From Candidatus Heimdallarchaeota archaeon (lineage in GTDB: Archaea; Asgardarchaeota; Heimdallarchaeia; Heimdallarchaeales; Kariarchaeaceae): 15,038 nucleotides of DNA. Position numbers and translations under genes: made by a program. Location of the stretch: contig JALUTL010000018.1 of assembly GCA_027016475.1 (NCBI GenBank), forward strand, positions 3,351 through 18,388. The letters are read 5' to 3'. Below, in pieces: positions 6,740-12,982 of this stretch. Positions within the stretch are counted from its first letter, which is position 1; the number at the start of each line of letters is the position of its first letter. The notes beneath the pieces are model-generated. The model was not told where the DNA came from. It saw only the letters and a list, made by a program, of their open reading frames with translations, and did not search any database.

Positions 6740-8491
6740 TTATATCAATTCACTATCATGTTGTCTTCTGAAACAAATTTCAGGAAATCCATTTGAAATC
6801 CATCCCTTCTCAGTAGGAGTGAACTCAAATATTGGTGTTGCACCTCGTATTGTCTGTATCCCAGCAAACTTGAATTCAGTATCAATTGCAGAGATTTCTT
6901 CAATTATGTATCGTAACTGCATTGACGGAAAGGTCAGAAATGAAACCCCTTTGTACTCTTTGCTCCCTTTGAGTGCAGTGTACTCAAATGAATCGTCCAG
7001 ATTGTGCAGTTTGTAACGATAGGTCAAAGAAATAGGCACTTTTGAAGCCACATTTTCCAAGAATTCTCTATATGTCGACAAAGAGCCATTTACAAAAAAT
7101 AATCCTGTAATCAGGTCTTGCTTAGGAATTATTACTCGCATTTTTCTCAAAATACCTGTTTTCTCCAACTTTTTCTTGAAATCATAGAAAGCATTGCTCT
7201 TCATTTTGAGATGCTTTCGAAGATTGTCAGTCGGGTCACCATAATTCAGCAGGTTCAGAATCATCATCCTCTGTTTCAAATCCATTTCTATCTGGATAGG
7301 CGGCCTATCTAAGTTGACTTCCGATGATTCACCCAGCTTCCAAGATTTGCTTTCCTCATCCAACAGCTCAGGGTTTTGCTTGATATATCTGTGCTCTTCA
7401 ACCTCGACACCAATGACGGGCGTCCTGTATACTTGCATTTCAGTGAATCTTCTTGGACTGTTGCAATGACTGATAGTCTTCAACCATGAAAAAAGTTTAT
7501 GTTGTTCTTCCATGGAATTTGGATGGTGGAACTGGCATAAATACAATGTTTCCAACGATTTATACCTTACTAGACGATAGAGACCGCTCATCCGTTGAAA
7601 TACATCCAAAGGTAAATTGCTAGGGCCGCGGAATAACAATAGGTATGTATTGAAGCCCACAGCGTTTGGGCTGAAAAACACTCTGTGTCCGAGAAAATAC
7701 CCTCTCTGCAACAGAAAAAGGTGCTTGGATAATGTCTGCCTCGAAATGCTCATTTTCTTGCTTATATATGTCAATGAGTGAACAGGATATTCACATAATA
7801 TTTTCAATGAACGAATGTGGGGTAATTTTAGATCTGCCATCTCAAGTGGGAACAGGGAATAAGGTATAATCTCTGCACGATATCCTGTTTGAGATGACAG
7901 GTCAACAAAGAAATGGAAAAAATGTTCAGGCACCTTCTTGTTCCTGAAAATTGGAAGATTCAACTCTTGTAGCGACTTGAAATACGAAAAAAAATCCAGA
8001 GTAATGGTAGGATAATCCACGCTGGTGCGTTTGCGATGATCTTTCTTCCACTGTTCAACAACCATCTGCTGTATTTCTACCTGTTCCACTAATTCATGAA
8101 TCAGAAGATATGCTAGCTCCGAAGTGGTTTCTTTCACAAAAATCTTTGTTGAAATGATCTTACGAAGTACATAATACTGTAATATTACTCCATGAGGAAG
8201 GTTCAAAGAATGGGGCACAAAGACCTTCGATATTGAAAATGAATTGGATTTGATTCCATTGGATGACAAATTTCCCATTTCTTTTAGGGAAAGGCGCTTA
8301 CTTGTAAGATCTATTTTTGTTGTTGGTTTTAGCTCCAAAAAATTTGGAATGCCTGAAAATGAGCGGTTCCAATATTCTTCAATGTTGTTTATCTTTTCCT
8401 TGGCTAATTCTGTCATCTCTTTATTGAAGATTTTCGCTAAATGGCCTAACTCTTTCACTAGATGAATCAGGTGTGAAATCGATTCTTCCAA
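6740..8491 (-). CDS. Large protein with two winged-helix-like segments, putative regulator
   Basis: Probably a transcriptional regulator; no named family. Seen, numbering from TTG 8491 (583 residues): a helical N-terminal half without membrane segments. A first helix-turn-helix-like region at about 225-275 follows (SLKILCEYPVHSLTYISKKM, then SISRQTLSKHLFLLQRGYF and a wing). A second region at about 404-455 reads LKQRMMILNLLNYGD, then LRKHLKMKSNAFYDFKKKLEKTGIL. Each is followed by a domain of about 100 residues with beta-rich patches, so the C-terminal two thirds may be two repeats of wHTH plus effector domain, as in Lrp/AsnC-like regulators. The start is TTG: the frame is closed by TAG a few codons upstream, and an AGAGG stretch lies 10-14 bases before it. 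It is divergent from the first thioesterase across 136 bases, so it could control that gene or itself. Confidence 0.75.
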   Translation of the reverse strand: MEESISHLIHLVKELGHLAKIFNKEMTELAKEKINNIEEYWNRSFSGIPNFLELKPTTKIDLTSKRLSLKEMGNLSSNGIKSNSFSISKVFVPHSLNLPHGVILQYYVLRKIISTKIFVKETTSELAYLLIHELVEQVEIQQMVVEQWKKDHRKRTSVDYPTITLDFFSYFKSLQELNLPIFRNKKVPEHFFHFFVDLSSQTGYRAEIIPYSLFPLEMADLKLPHIRSLKILCEYPVHSLTYISKKMSISRQTLSKHLFLLQRGYFLGHRVFFSPNAVGFNTYLLLFRGPSNLPLDVFQRMSGLYRLVRYKSLETLYLCQFHHPNSMEEQHKLFSWLKTISHCNSPRRFTEMQVYRTPVIGVEVEEHRYIKQNPELLDEESKSWKLGESSEVNLDRPPIQIEMDLKQRMMILNLLNYGDPTDNLRKHLKMKSNAFYDFKKKLEKTGILRKMRVIIPKQDLITGLFFVNGSLSTYREFLENVASKVPISLTYRYKLHNLDDSFEYTALKGSKEYKGVSFLTFPSMQLRYIIEEISAIDTEFKFAGIQTIRGATPIFEFTPTEKGWISNGFPEICFRRQHDSELI

Positions 8492-8520
8492 CTGTATAGC
8501 CTCTACTACAAGGAATTGTG

Positions 8521-8538
8521 TTTAATTGACTTTTATAG
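8521..8538 (-). promoter_or_regulatory. Minus-strand TATA-like boxes of the divergent promoter
   Basis: Read on the minus strand, CTATAAAA (8538-8531) and CAATTAAA (8528-8521) lie 47 and 37 bases upstream of TTG 8491. The nearer box predicts transcription from about 8498-8502, just before the TTG. The divergent gap 8492-8627 therefore holds promoters for both flanking genes. Confidence 0.4.
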
Positions 8539-8597
8539 GTATTTGTAGCAAGAAAAGGCAAATGTTCAATCAAATTTGCATTGCTTGTTTGTTAGTG

Positions 8598-8606
8598 AAT
8601 AAATAA
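8598..8606 (+). promoter_or_regulatory. TATA-like box before the first thioesterase
   Basis: AATAAATAA begins 30 bases before ATG 8628, consistent with a leaderless start. A GGAG at 8614-8617 lies 10 bases before the same ATG and might act as a ribosome site if the transcript starts further upstream. Confidence 0.4.
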
Positions 8607-8627
8607 CCTTGATGGAGTCTCATCTTG

Positions 8628-9098
8628 ATGCAGAATCAGTTAGAAATGATACAAAGTATGATTGGCAAATCTTTGGTCTCTGTGCCATCCAAGTTTACCC
8701 ATTGGCTAGGGGGAAAGTTGCTTGATGCTGGAAAAGGTTCAATTTCTGTGGAATACGTCGTACGGGATGATATGTTGAATCCCGCCAAAACACTTCATGG
8801 AGGGGTAATTGCCTCAATGTTGGATGATTTGGTGGGCATTACAATGTTTACCACTGGCGAAACCAATTTCTTTACGACCATAGATCTGAATGTAAATTAT
8901 TTTCAGGCTGTGATGGAGGGTGAGCGGTTGATTGCAACATCGAACATAGTGAAGCAAGGCAGTAAAATAATCAACATGGAATGCACTTTGCAGAAACCTA
9001 GTGGGGAATTGGTTGCAAAAGCATATACCAACCTCATGAAGACAAACTTTGACATGGCAAAGGAAGTTCAGTCATCATTGGGTGGCGGATCGAGATAG
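8628..9098 (+). CDS. PaaI-type hotdog-fold thioesterase, copy 1
   Basis: Likely an acyl-CoA thioesterase hydrolysing a CoA thioester in the cytosol; the acyl group is unknown. Seen, from ATG 8628 (156 residues): one hotdog domain with VRDDMLN (45-51), the central-helix signature HGG at 57-59 and catalytic-type D66 nine residues after the His (LHGGVIASMLDDLVGIT). The strand TIDLNVNYFQ (84-93) follows, then a sheet ending AKAYTNLMK. Family: PaaI/DUF4442-like enzymes keep HGG and this Asp and run about 130-150 residues. The last 15 residues are a hydrophilic tail; its 3' 31 bases overlap the convergent nuclease-like gene. The second thioesterase (9677-10132) is a clear paralogue sharing VRDDMLN, LHGG and the GIT stretch. 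The TTG at 8625 is a possible alternative start adding one residue. Confidence 0.9.
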   Translation: MQNQLEMIQSMIGKSLVSVPSKFTHWLGGKLLDAGKGSISVEYVVRDDMLNPAKTLHGGVIASMLDDLVGITMFTTGETNFFTTIDLNVNYFQAVMEGERLIATSNIVKQGSKIINMECTLQKPSGELVAKAYTNLMKTNFDMAKEVQSSLGGGSR

Positions 9099-9658
9099 AC
9101 TTCTAACCCTTGCTGATCGTCAATCAATCCGCATTTCTTTAGAACATGTTCGAGCTTTAGCGGCGAAGTGTAGAGCACAAGTATGTCCTCACTTTGTGGA
9201 AAATTCAGTGAAAATTGAGTTACTGGGAAATCCTTTGTGAAAACAACTGCAACAAAGTAATTTCTGACAGCCTTAATGTTTCCACCCATTGTGGCATGTC
9301 TTTTTTTCAATGCCAAGGCGTAGTTGTACGCTTGCCTGAGTGCACTTTTTACAAGAGCTGGTGAAACCTTTTGATAATGCTTTACCTCCACCACTCCAAA
9401 AACAGCTTTGTCATCGAAACTCTTCACCACAAGGCCGTCAAGTCTGCCTTTTGGACTTCTCCGTTCATGAAAGCTCATAAAACCATTTTGATGAAAGAAC
9501 TCTACAACTGTCTGTTGGGCGGTCTGCCAATCAATTGCATACCAATCCACTTTTGTTAAATCTACAAGATCGTCAGAAATTAACTTCACCTCCCGTTTTA
9601 CAATTGGATTGGCAAGTTTCCATAGGAATATACCCACTTCCACTTTCTTTAATTGCAT
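9068..9658 (-). CDS. PD-(D/E)XK nuclease-like protein
   Basis: Putative metal-dependent nuclease. Seen (196 residues from ATG 9658): a restriction-endonuclease-like core with D74 in GRLDGLVV, then a hairpin strand ending in E91-V-K93 (FGVVEVKHY). A helix carrying Q109 and YNYA follows (LRQAYNYALAL), the usual order of D, ExK and Q/Y motifs. An additional E65 lies in FHERRS. Family: such D...ExK cores occur in Holliday-junction resolvases, Vsr-like, restriction and defence nucleases; none is specifically indicated. There is no helicase or methyltransferase partner next to it. It sits in reverse between two paralogous thioesterase genes. Its last 31 bases overlap the end of the first, and its start lies 18 bases from the start of the second. 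That placement suggests insertion into a duplicated pair. The C-terminus ends in a Pro/Asp-rich tail. Fold assignment is fairly good; activity is inferred. Confidence 0.75.
   Translation of the reverse strand: MQLKKVEVGIFLWKLANPIVKREVKLISDDLVDLTKVDWYAIDWQTAQQTVVEFFHQNGFMSFHERRSPKGRLDGLVVKSFDDKAVFGVVEVKHYQKVSPALVKSALRQAYNYALALKKRHATMGGNIKAVRNYFVAVVFTKDFPVTQFSLNFPQSEDILVLYTSPLKLEHVLKKCGLIDDQQGLEVYLDPPPNDD
9648..9655 (+). promoter_or_regulatory. TATA-like box before the second thioesterase
   Basis: TTTAATTG begins 29 bases before ATG 9677, fitting a leaderless start. The box lies inside the first codons of the minus-strand nuclease-like gene, so the two divergent genes share a very short control region and may interfere with each other. 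Confidence 0.4.
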
Positions 9659-9676
9659 CGATATAGAACCTGCTCT

Positions 9677-10132
9677 ATGGAACCCTTAGAATCTCTTCAA
9701 TGCTTTGTCGGGAAAAAAATGAGGAAAACCAATTCTAGGATCAACCATTGGTTAAACAATGAAGTCGTCTCGGTTGCAGAAGGAGAAATCGTTCTCAAAT
9801 ATATAGTTCGGGATGATATGCTGAACCTGAATGGAAGTTTGCATGGAGGGATAGCAGCAACCATGATTGATGAATTGATGGGGATTACATTGATGAGTGT
9901 TGGGGAGTCAGTTTTCCACGCATCAGCCAAGTTGAACATCGATTTTTTCCGCCCGGCCTTTGTAGGAGAGGTTCTTTTGGCAAAATCATCAATTGTGTTC
10001 AAAGGGGAGACATTGGTTTGTATCGAAGGTGAACTGGTCAATCAAAAAGAAAAACTCGTGGCAAGAGGCTATGGGTTGTTGGTACCAACAAAGAATCCAT
10101 TGAATTCCGATTTGATTTATCCAGAAGATTAA
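9677..10132 (+). CDS. PaaI-type hotdog-fold thioesterase, copy 2
   Basis: Likely an acyl-CoA thioesterase. Seen, from ATG 9677 (151 residues): VRDDMLN (44-50), HGG (56-58) and D65 (LHGGIAATMIDELMGIT), then KLNIDFFRP and a closing sheet ending ARGYGLL. It is a paralogue of the gene at 8628: both share INHW/THWL near residue 24-27, VRDDMLN, LHGG, the catalytic-position Asp and GIT, but the rest has diverged considerably, so the duplication is not recent. A TTG at 9653 would add eight residues (with Met-like translation of TTG), but these are not conserved with copy 1 and a TATA-like box overlaps that position. Two hotdog subunits could form a heteromer or serve different acyl groups. Oligo-T runs follow the stop. 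Confidence 0.9.
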   Translation: MEPLESLQCFVGKKMRKTNSRINHWLNNEVVSVAEGEIVLKYIVRDDMLNLNGSLHGGIAATMIDELMGITLMSVGESVFHASAKLNIDFFRPAFVGEVLLAKSSIVFKGETLVCIEGELVNQKEKLVARGYGLLVPTKNPLNSDLIYPED

Positions 10133-10167
10133 GTTTTTCTATGGGTAGAACTTGATAGACTGATTAA

Positions 10168-10176
10168 TTTTTTTTT
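10168..10176 (+). terminator. T9 terminator after the second thioesterase
   Basis: An uninterrupted run of nine T residues, 36 bases after the stop at 10132, preceded by a T5 at 10135-10139. No hairpin is needed for archaeal oligo-T termination. Confidence 0.55.
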
Positions 10177-10327
10177 AACAACGTATACCTTGATTATCGT
10201 GTTTCAATCAATGTAACTTGTGTTAAAATTATAAAACAGAATGGTTTTAAAAATTTTTCTTACATTCTTGTCCGTTCTGAATTTTATCCCCAATATCCAT
10301 TAATTAGAATGTAGTATAATTGCAATA

Positions 10328-10405
10328 GGGAAGATGGCTTCCCCACCACCCGTCGGGTTGGATCCTTCCCAGGATCATTAGATCCTGAATGGGGGTGAGG
10401 GAGCC
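10328..10405 (+). ncRNA. Candidate small RNA with mutually exclusive hairpins
   Basis: A 78-base GC-rich island in a gene-free AT-rich gap. Seen by hand-folding: hairpin GGGAAG (10328-10333) / CTTCCC (10338-10343) with an AUGG loop. Next is ACCC (10348-10351) / GGGT (10355-10358), extended by CC/GG across a bulge. Three copies of a GATCCT-type word follow: GATCCT 10361-10366, its complement AGGATC 10371-10376, and GATCCT 10381-10386. AGGATC can therefore pair perfectly either backward (TCCC loop) or forward (ATTA loop). The 3' GGGGGTGAGGGAGCC (10391-10405) can pair with 10336-10350, 13 of 15 positions including one G-U, excluding the first hairpin. A/T-rich DNA follows with a short T4 run, and the next gene has its own TATA box, so an independent RNA is more likely than a leader. 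The upstream promoter is weak (TAATTAG around 10301). I recognise no known class. Confidence 0.45.
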
Positions 10406-10432
10406 TAAATAATTTACTTTTAATTCACTCTG

Positions 10433-10442
10433 TATTTATTAA
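10433..10442 (+). promoter_or_regulatory. TATA box before the Cys/His protein gene
   Basis: TATTTATTAA begins 27 bases before ATG 10460, fitting a leaderless start there. It separates this gene's transcription from the RNA candidate just upstream. Confidence 0.45.
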
Positions 10443-10459
10443 TAGGGTTCAAAAGCTAT

Positions 10460-11080
10460 ATGCAAGTTGAAATGAGCTCATTGTTGCACTATCCTAACGA
10501 AATAATGAAACTGATTCTTAGAAGTTTCAACCAGGCCGTTGGGATGCGTGTGTTTCAAGTAAGGGCCAACAAAATCGAACTTCAGATTCCGTCAAAGCTT
10601 GTAAAGGATCGGCGACTGTTCATTCTTCTTTACCAAAAGCTTAATCAGGCTATGAAGGCAATATCAAAGAAATATGTCTACCCGAACGCAAGGAGAACGT
10701 TTCCTATTGATACCCAAATGGTTTCGTCTGATGAAAAGCTTTCAATTATCATCTTTGGCATCCAATATATACCGCCACAAAAGTTTGTCCGATTACTGGA
10801 CATGATTTTATGGTATTTGTTGACTATGGTTACTGGTTATCGACCAAAAGGAACAGAAATTGGGAAAACCATTACAGAACAATGGAAGGCAAACCTCAAG
10901 GAATTGAAACTAAAATTCACGAAAGCCCGGAAACGATATGAATTGCTTCTACATCCTACCTTCTGTTCATATTGCGGAGAGAAGACTCGCCGGCAGGTTA
11001 TTCTGATGGTGAGAATTGGGGCCGAGTTCATTGATTATGCATTTCCTGTGTGTGAAAAGCACAGGGAAGAAACCTTTTGA
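10460..11080 (+). CDS. Hypothetical protein with C-terminal CxxC/CxxH putative zinc site
   Basis: I do not recognise a family. Seen (206 residues): a soluble, basic protein. The first 100 residues look alpha/beta, ending in the strand LSIIIFGIQYI. Next comes a hydrophobic helix RLLDMILWYLLTMV (about 111-124), then a long basic helix (about 135-165, ITEQWKANLKELKLKFTKARKR). It ends in a compact putative metal site with C169-x2-C172 (FCSYCGEK) and C198-x2-H201 (PVCEKH). The 25 residues between the pairs form two strands, as in a small zinc ribbon. The amphipathic helix plus a metal site could fit a nucleic-acid- or membrane-associated role, but nothing decides it. ATG 10472 is an alternative start. 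It lies just before the surface-protein pair, 72 bases away, and may or may not share a transcript with it. Confidence 0.7.
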   Translation: MQVEMSSLLHYPNEIMKLILRSFNQAVGMRVFQVRANKIELQIPSKLVKDRRLFILLYQKLNQAMKAISKKYVYPNARRTFPIDTQMVSSDEKLSIIIFGIQYIPPQKFVRLLDMILWYLLTMVTGYRPKGTEIGKTITEQWKANLKELKLKFTKARKRYELLLHPTFCSYCGEKTRRQVILMVRIGAEFIDYAFPVCEKHREETF

Positions 11081-11116
11081 AGATGTTGACAGAATTGATT
11101 GCCAGAAATCATTACT

Positions 11117-11126
11117 TTGATATATT
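11117..11126 (+). promoter_or_regulatory. TATA-like box before the surface-protein pair
   Basis: TTGATATATT, with its ATATAT-like core starting 33-34 bases before ATG 11153, predicts a transcript beginning a few bases before that codon. It is probably the promoter for both the surface protein and the coupled CPBP-HEAT gene. Confidence 0.4.
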
Positions 11127-11152
11127 GCTGAATCCTGACTCCAAATGTCGAT

Positions 11153-12982
11153 ATGCGTTTGCACATTCCTAGAAAACCTCGAGCATTCCTGGTTATCATT
11201 TTGATTCTGCTGTTTTCTGCATCTTTTTCAATTCAAATTGATGCCTCTTCTTCTGAAGGAGACCCTGTACCTCCACAAGGTGGCAGTGGAGGCGGAGGCG
11301 GTGGGGGTTTCATTTTCTATGACTATTATATCCCGCTAATTTTTGATGAAAGTCATGCCGATGGATTGGCAAAGGTAAGGGTAACAATTATCCAACCATC
11401 AGTTGTGATTACTTCATTTGCAATGGATGAATCTGGAGTTAACCAGCAAATTGTGAATGAACCTTCAACATTGGAGTTTGACCCATTTCACAGTCCCGGG
11501 CTGACTAACGGTTCTTTGATTCGACTGTCTTCCCCAGCACAGGTGACTGTTCTCAGGGACACAGAAGACAAGGATAGGGATATTTCCTTTGCATACTCTG
11601 TGATGCCAGACAGGATGAGAGGATTTGAATATCGTGCACCTTTTGACGGATATGTATCTGTATTTACCGAGGATCAGTTGACCTTTGTGAATGTAGTTCA
11701 TCAAAATGGAAGCACTGTAACGGAGACAATTACTGCGCCCTTTACAACCAAAACAATTCCTGTTTCATATGGGGCCTACATTAATACCACAAAGCCAACA
11801 TTGGTTGCGTTTTTCTCTCCGGACATGACAAATGGTTATGTTGCGACCATGGGTGTTCCAAAGTTTTTGAGAGGAACAGAATATATTTTCCCTACTTCAG
11901 CTTTCGACTTGGACAAAGATGAGGATGATTATTCAGAAATTGTCATTTTTCCTGAAAGCCCGACTGTGATCGAGATTCAGTATCCGTTCAACTACAAGGA
12001 AAACGTGACAATTTTCGAAGGATCCAAGTTGCGATTGGATCGCAATATTAGGGGAATAAAATCCTACTACGCTGACATCGATGTTCAGATCTTTGTCAGG
12101 CATTCCTATGGGGGAATTCTAAGATCCTCCGCTGTACAATTAATCGCTGCCCCTGAAATGAGGGCTGGAGAATTATTCACAGTTCCAATTGGCGTTTCAA
12201 GCTATTTTTCTGTGCTAAATTCCAATACAAATCTTACTGTCCTTAACTATGCTGACGGGGAATATTTCGAAGGAATGAGGGAAGTCTTGATCAAGCAAAA
12301 ATTCGAGACTTTTGAACTTCCCGGAAAACCGGTTCCAAATGCAGTCATTGGAAATCATAGTCTTTTTGGATTTGGAATTTCTCATGGCAAGTATGGTCAT
12401 ATCATGGCACCTAGCCTGTCATTTTTGCTGTTGCCGCTGAATACCCAAACACTTTACAGAAATGTGTCAGACGCCACATTTACGTGGTATAGGTTCACAA
12501 ACCTTGCCATAGCTTCAATTGATGTATTTCCCGAACCAGTTGAGGAATTTTCTTCACTTTTTGTCAGCGTAACAATAATTGCCAACGGCTCCCTACCGGC
12601 AGGAAACTTCAAAGTTGAAATTGCATTGGATGGAAAGAACGTTGTAGAAGACGAGAGTGCGTTTTTGCAAGTGAACGATACAGTCACCTATACCTTTCGG
12701 ACATTTCTCAATTATGACCAAAAAAATCTTACATTGGAGGTATTAGTGGACATAGAGAATGAGGTTACCGAACTGAATGAAAATGACAATAACCTAATCC
12801 AGACTATTCAGGTTGTTCGCAATATCCGTCTTAGAATATCAATGGCCATTGCCATTTTTATCTCTGTAGCGTATATTATTAACAGGATCGTTGGAAGAAT
12901 CAAAAAATACAGGCGTTTGAAACAGGCTAGGGTGGATGCAATTTTGTCCGTAGAAGTTGGTGATGAGGAGGTAGAATTCTAA
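11153..12982 (+). CDS. Secreted, membrane-anchored surface protein with Gly-rich linker and CARDB domain
   Basis: Extracytoplasmic protein of unknown function. Seen (609 residues): a signal sequence (R-rich start, hydrophobic core about 11-26), then a Gly linker GGSGGGGGGG (43-52). A long beta-rich region follows. A likely CARDB adhesion-like domain at about 450-556 ends in the characteristic VDIENEVTELNENDNN run. There is one C-terminal membrane helix (about 561-577) and a short basic then acidic cytoplasmic tail (KKYRRLKQ ... DEEVEF). Roughly ten N-x-S/T sequons (NGS, NVT, NLT, NHS, NDT and others) fit an N-glycosylated archaeal surface protein. Type I topology is inferred. Its stop codon TAA overlaps the ATG of the next gene by one base, so the two are translationally coupled and probably form a complex. 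Family of the middle region is not recognised. Confidence 0.85.
   Translation: MRLHIPRKPRAFLVIILILLFSASFSIQIDASSSEGDPVPPQGGSGGGGGGGFIFYDYYIPLIFDESHADGLAKVRVTIIQPSVVITSFAMDESGVNQQIVNEPSTLEFDPFHSPGLTNGSLIRLSSPAQVTVLRDTEDKDRDISFAYSVMPDRMRGFEYRAPFDGYVSVFTEDQLTFVNVVHQNGSTVTETITAPFTTKTIPVSYGAYINTTKPTLVAFFSPDMTNGYVATMGVPKFLRGTEYIFPTSAFDLDKDEDDYSEIVIFPESPTVIEIQYPFNYKENVTIFEGSKLRLDRNIRGIKSYYADIDVQIFVRHSYGGILRSSAVQLIAAPEMRAGELFTVPIGVSSYFSVLNSNTNLTVLNYADGEYFEGMREVLIKQKFETFELPGKPVPNAVIGNHSLFGFGISHGKYGHIMAPSLSFLLLPLNTQTLYRNVSDATFTWYRFTNLAIASIDVFPEPVEEFSSLFVSVTIIANGSLPAGNFKVEIALDGKNVVEDESAFLQVNDTVTYTFRTFLNYDQKNLTLEVLVDIENEVTELNENDNNLIQTIQVVRNIRLRISMAIAIFISVAYIINRIVGRIKKYRRLKQARVDAILSVEVGDEEVEF

Larger units (their letters stand above)
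10133..10459 (+). other. 327-base gene-free stretch with terminator, promoter elements and RNA candidate
   Basis: No convincing reading frame on either strand. In order it holds a T5 run and a strong T9 run near the start, then an A/T-rich block with several TATA-like words (about 10223-10260, including TTATAAAA and TTTTAAAAATTTTT). The GC-rich foldable segment 10328-10405 comes next. Finally there is an A/T-rich trailer with the TATA box of the next gene. It is the longest intergenic gap in the window. Confidence 0.7.

Noticed and set aside
8628..10132. Possible transposon carrying the nuclease-like gene
   Set aside because: No inverted repeats or target-site duplication seen at its borders, and no transposase.
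10315..10320. TATAAT resembling a bacterial -10 box before the RNA candidate
   Set aside because: No -35 partner at a proper distance, and other promoters here look archaeal; chance in AT-rich DNA is likely.
10328..10405. Fluoride (crcB) riboswitch, suggested by GAUGG near the 5' end
   Set aside because: The UGAUG after the inner hairpin and the loop pairing to the 3' strand are missing, and no fluoride exporter gene follows.
10328..10405. Archaeal C/D box guide RNA
   Set aside because: A CUGA occurs at 10385-10388 but there is no matching C box (RUGAUGA) or C'/D' pair.
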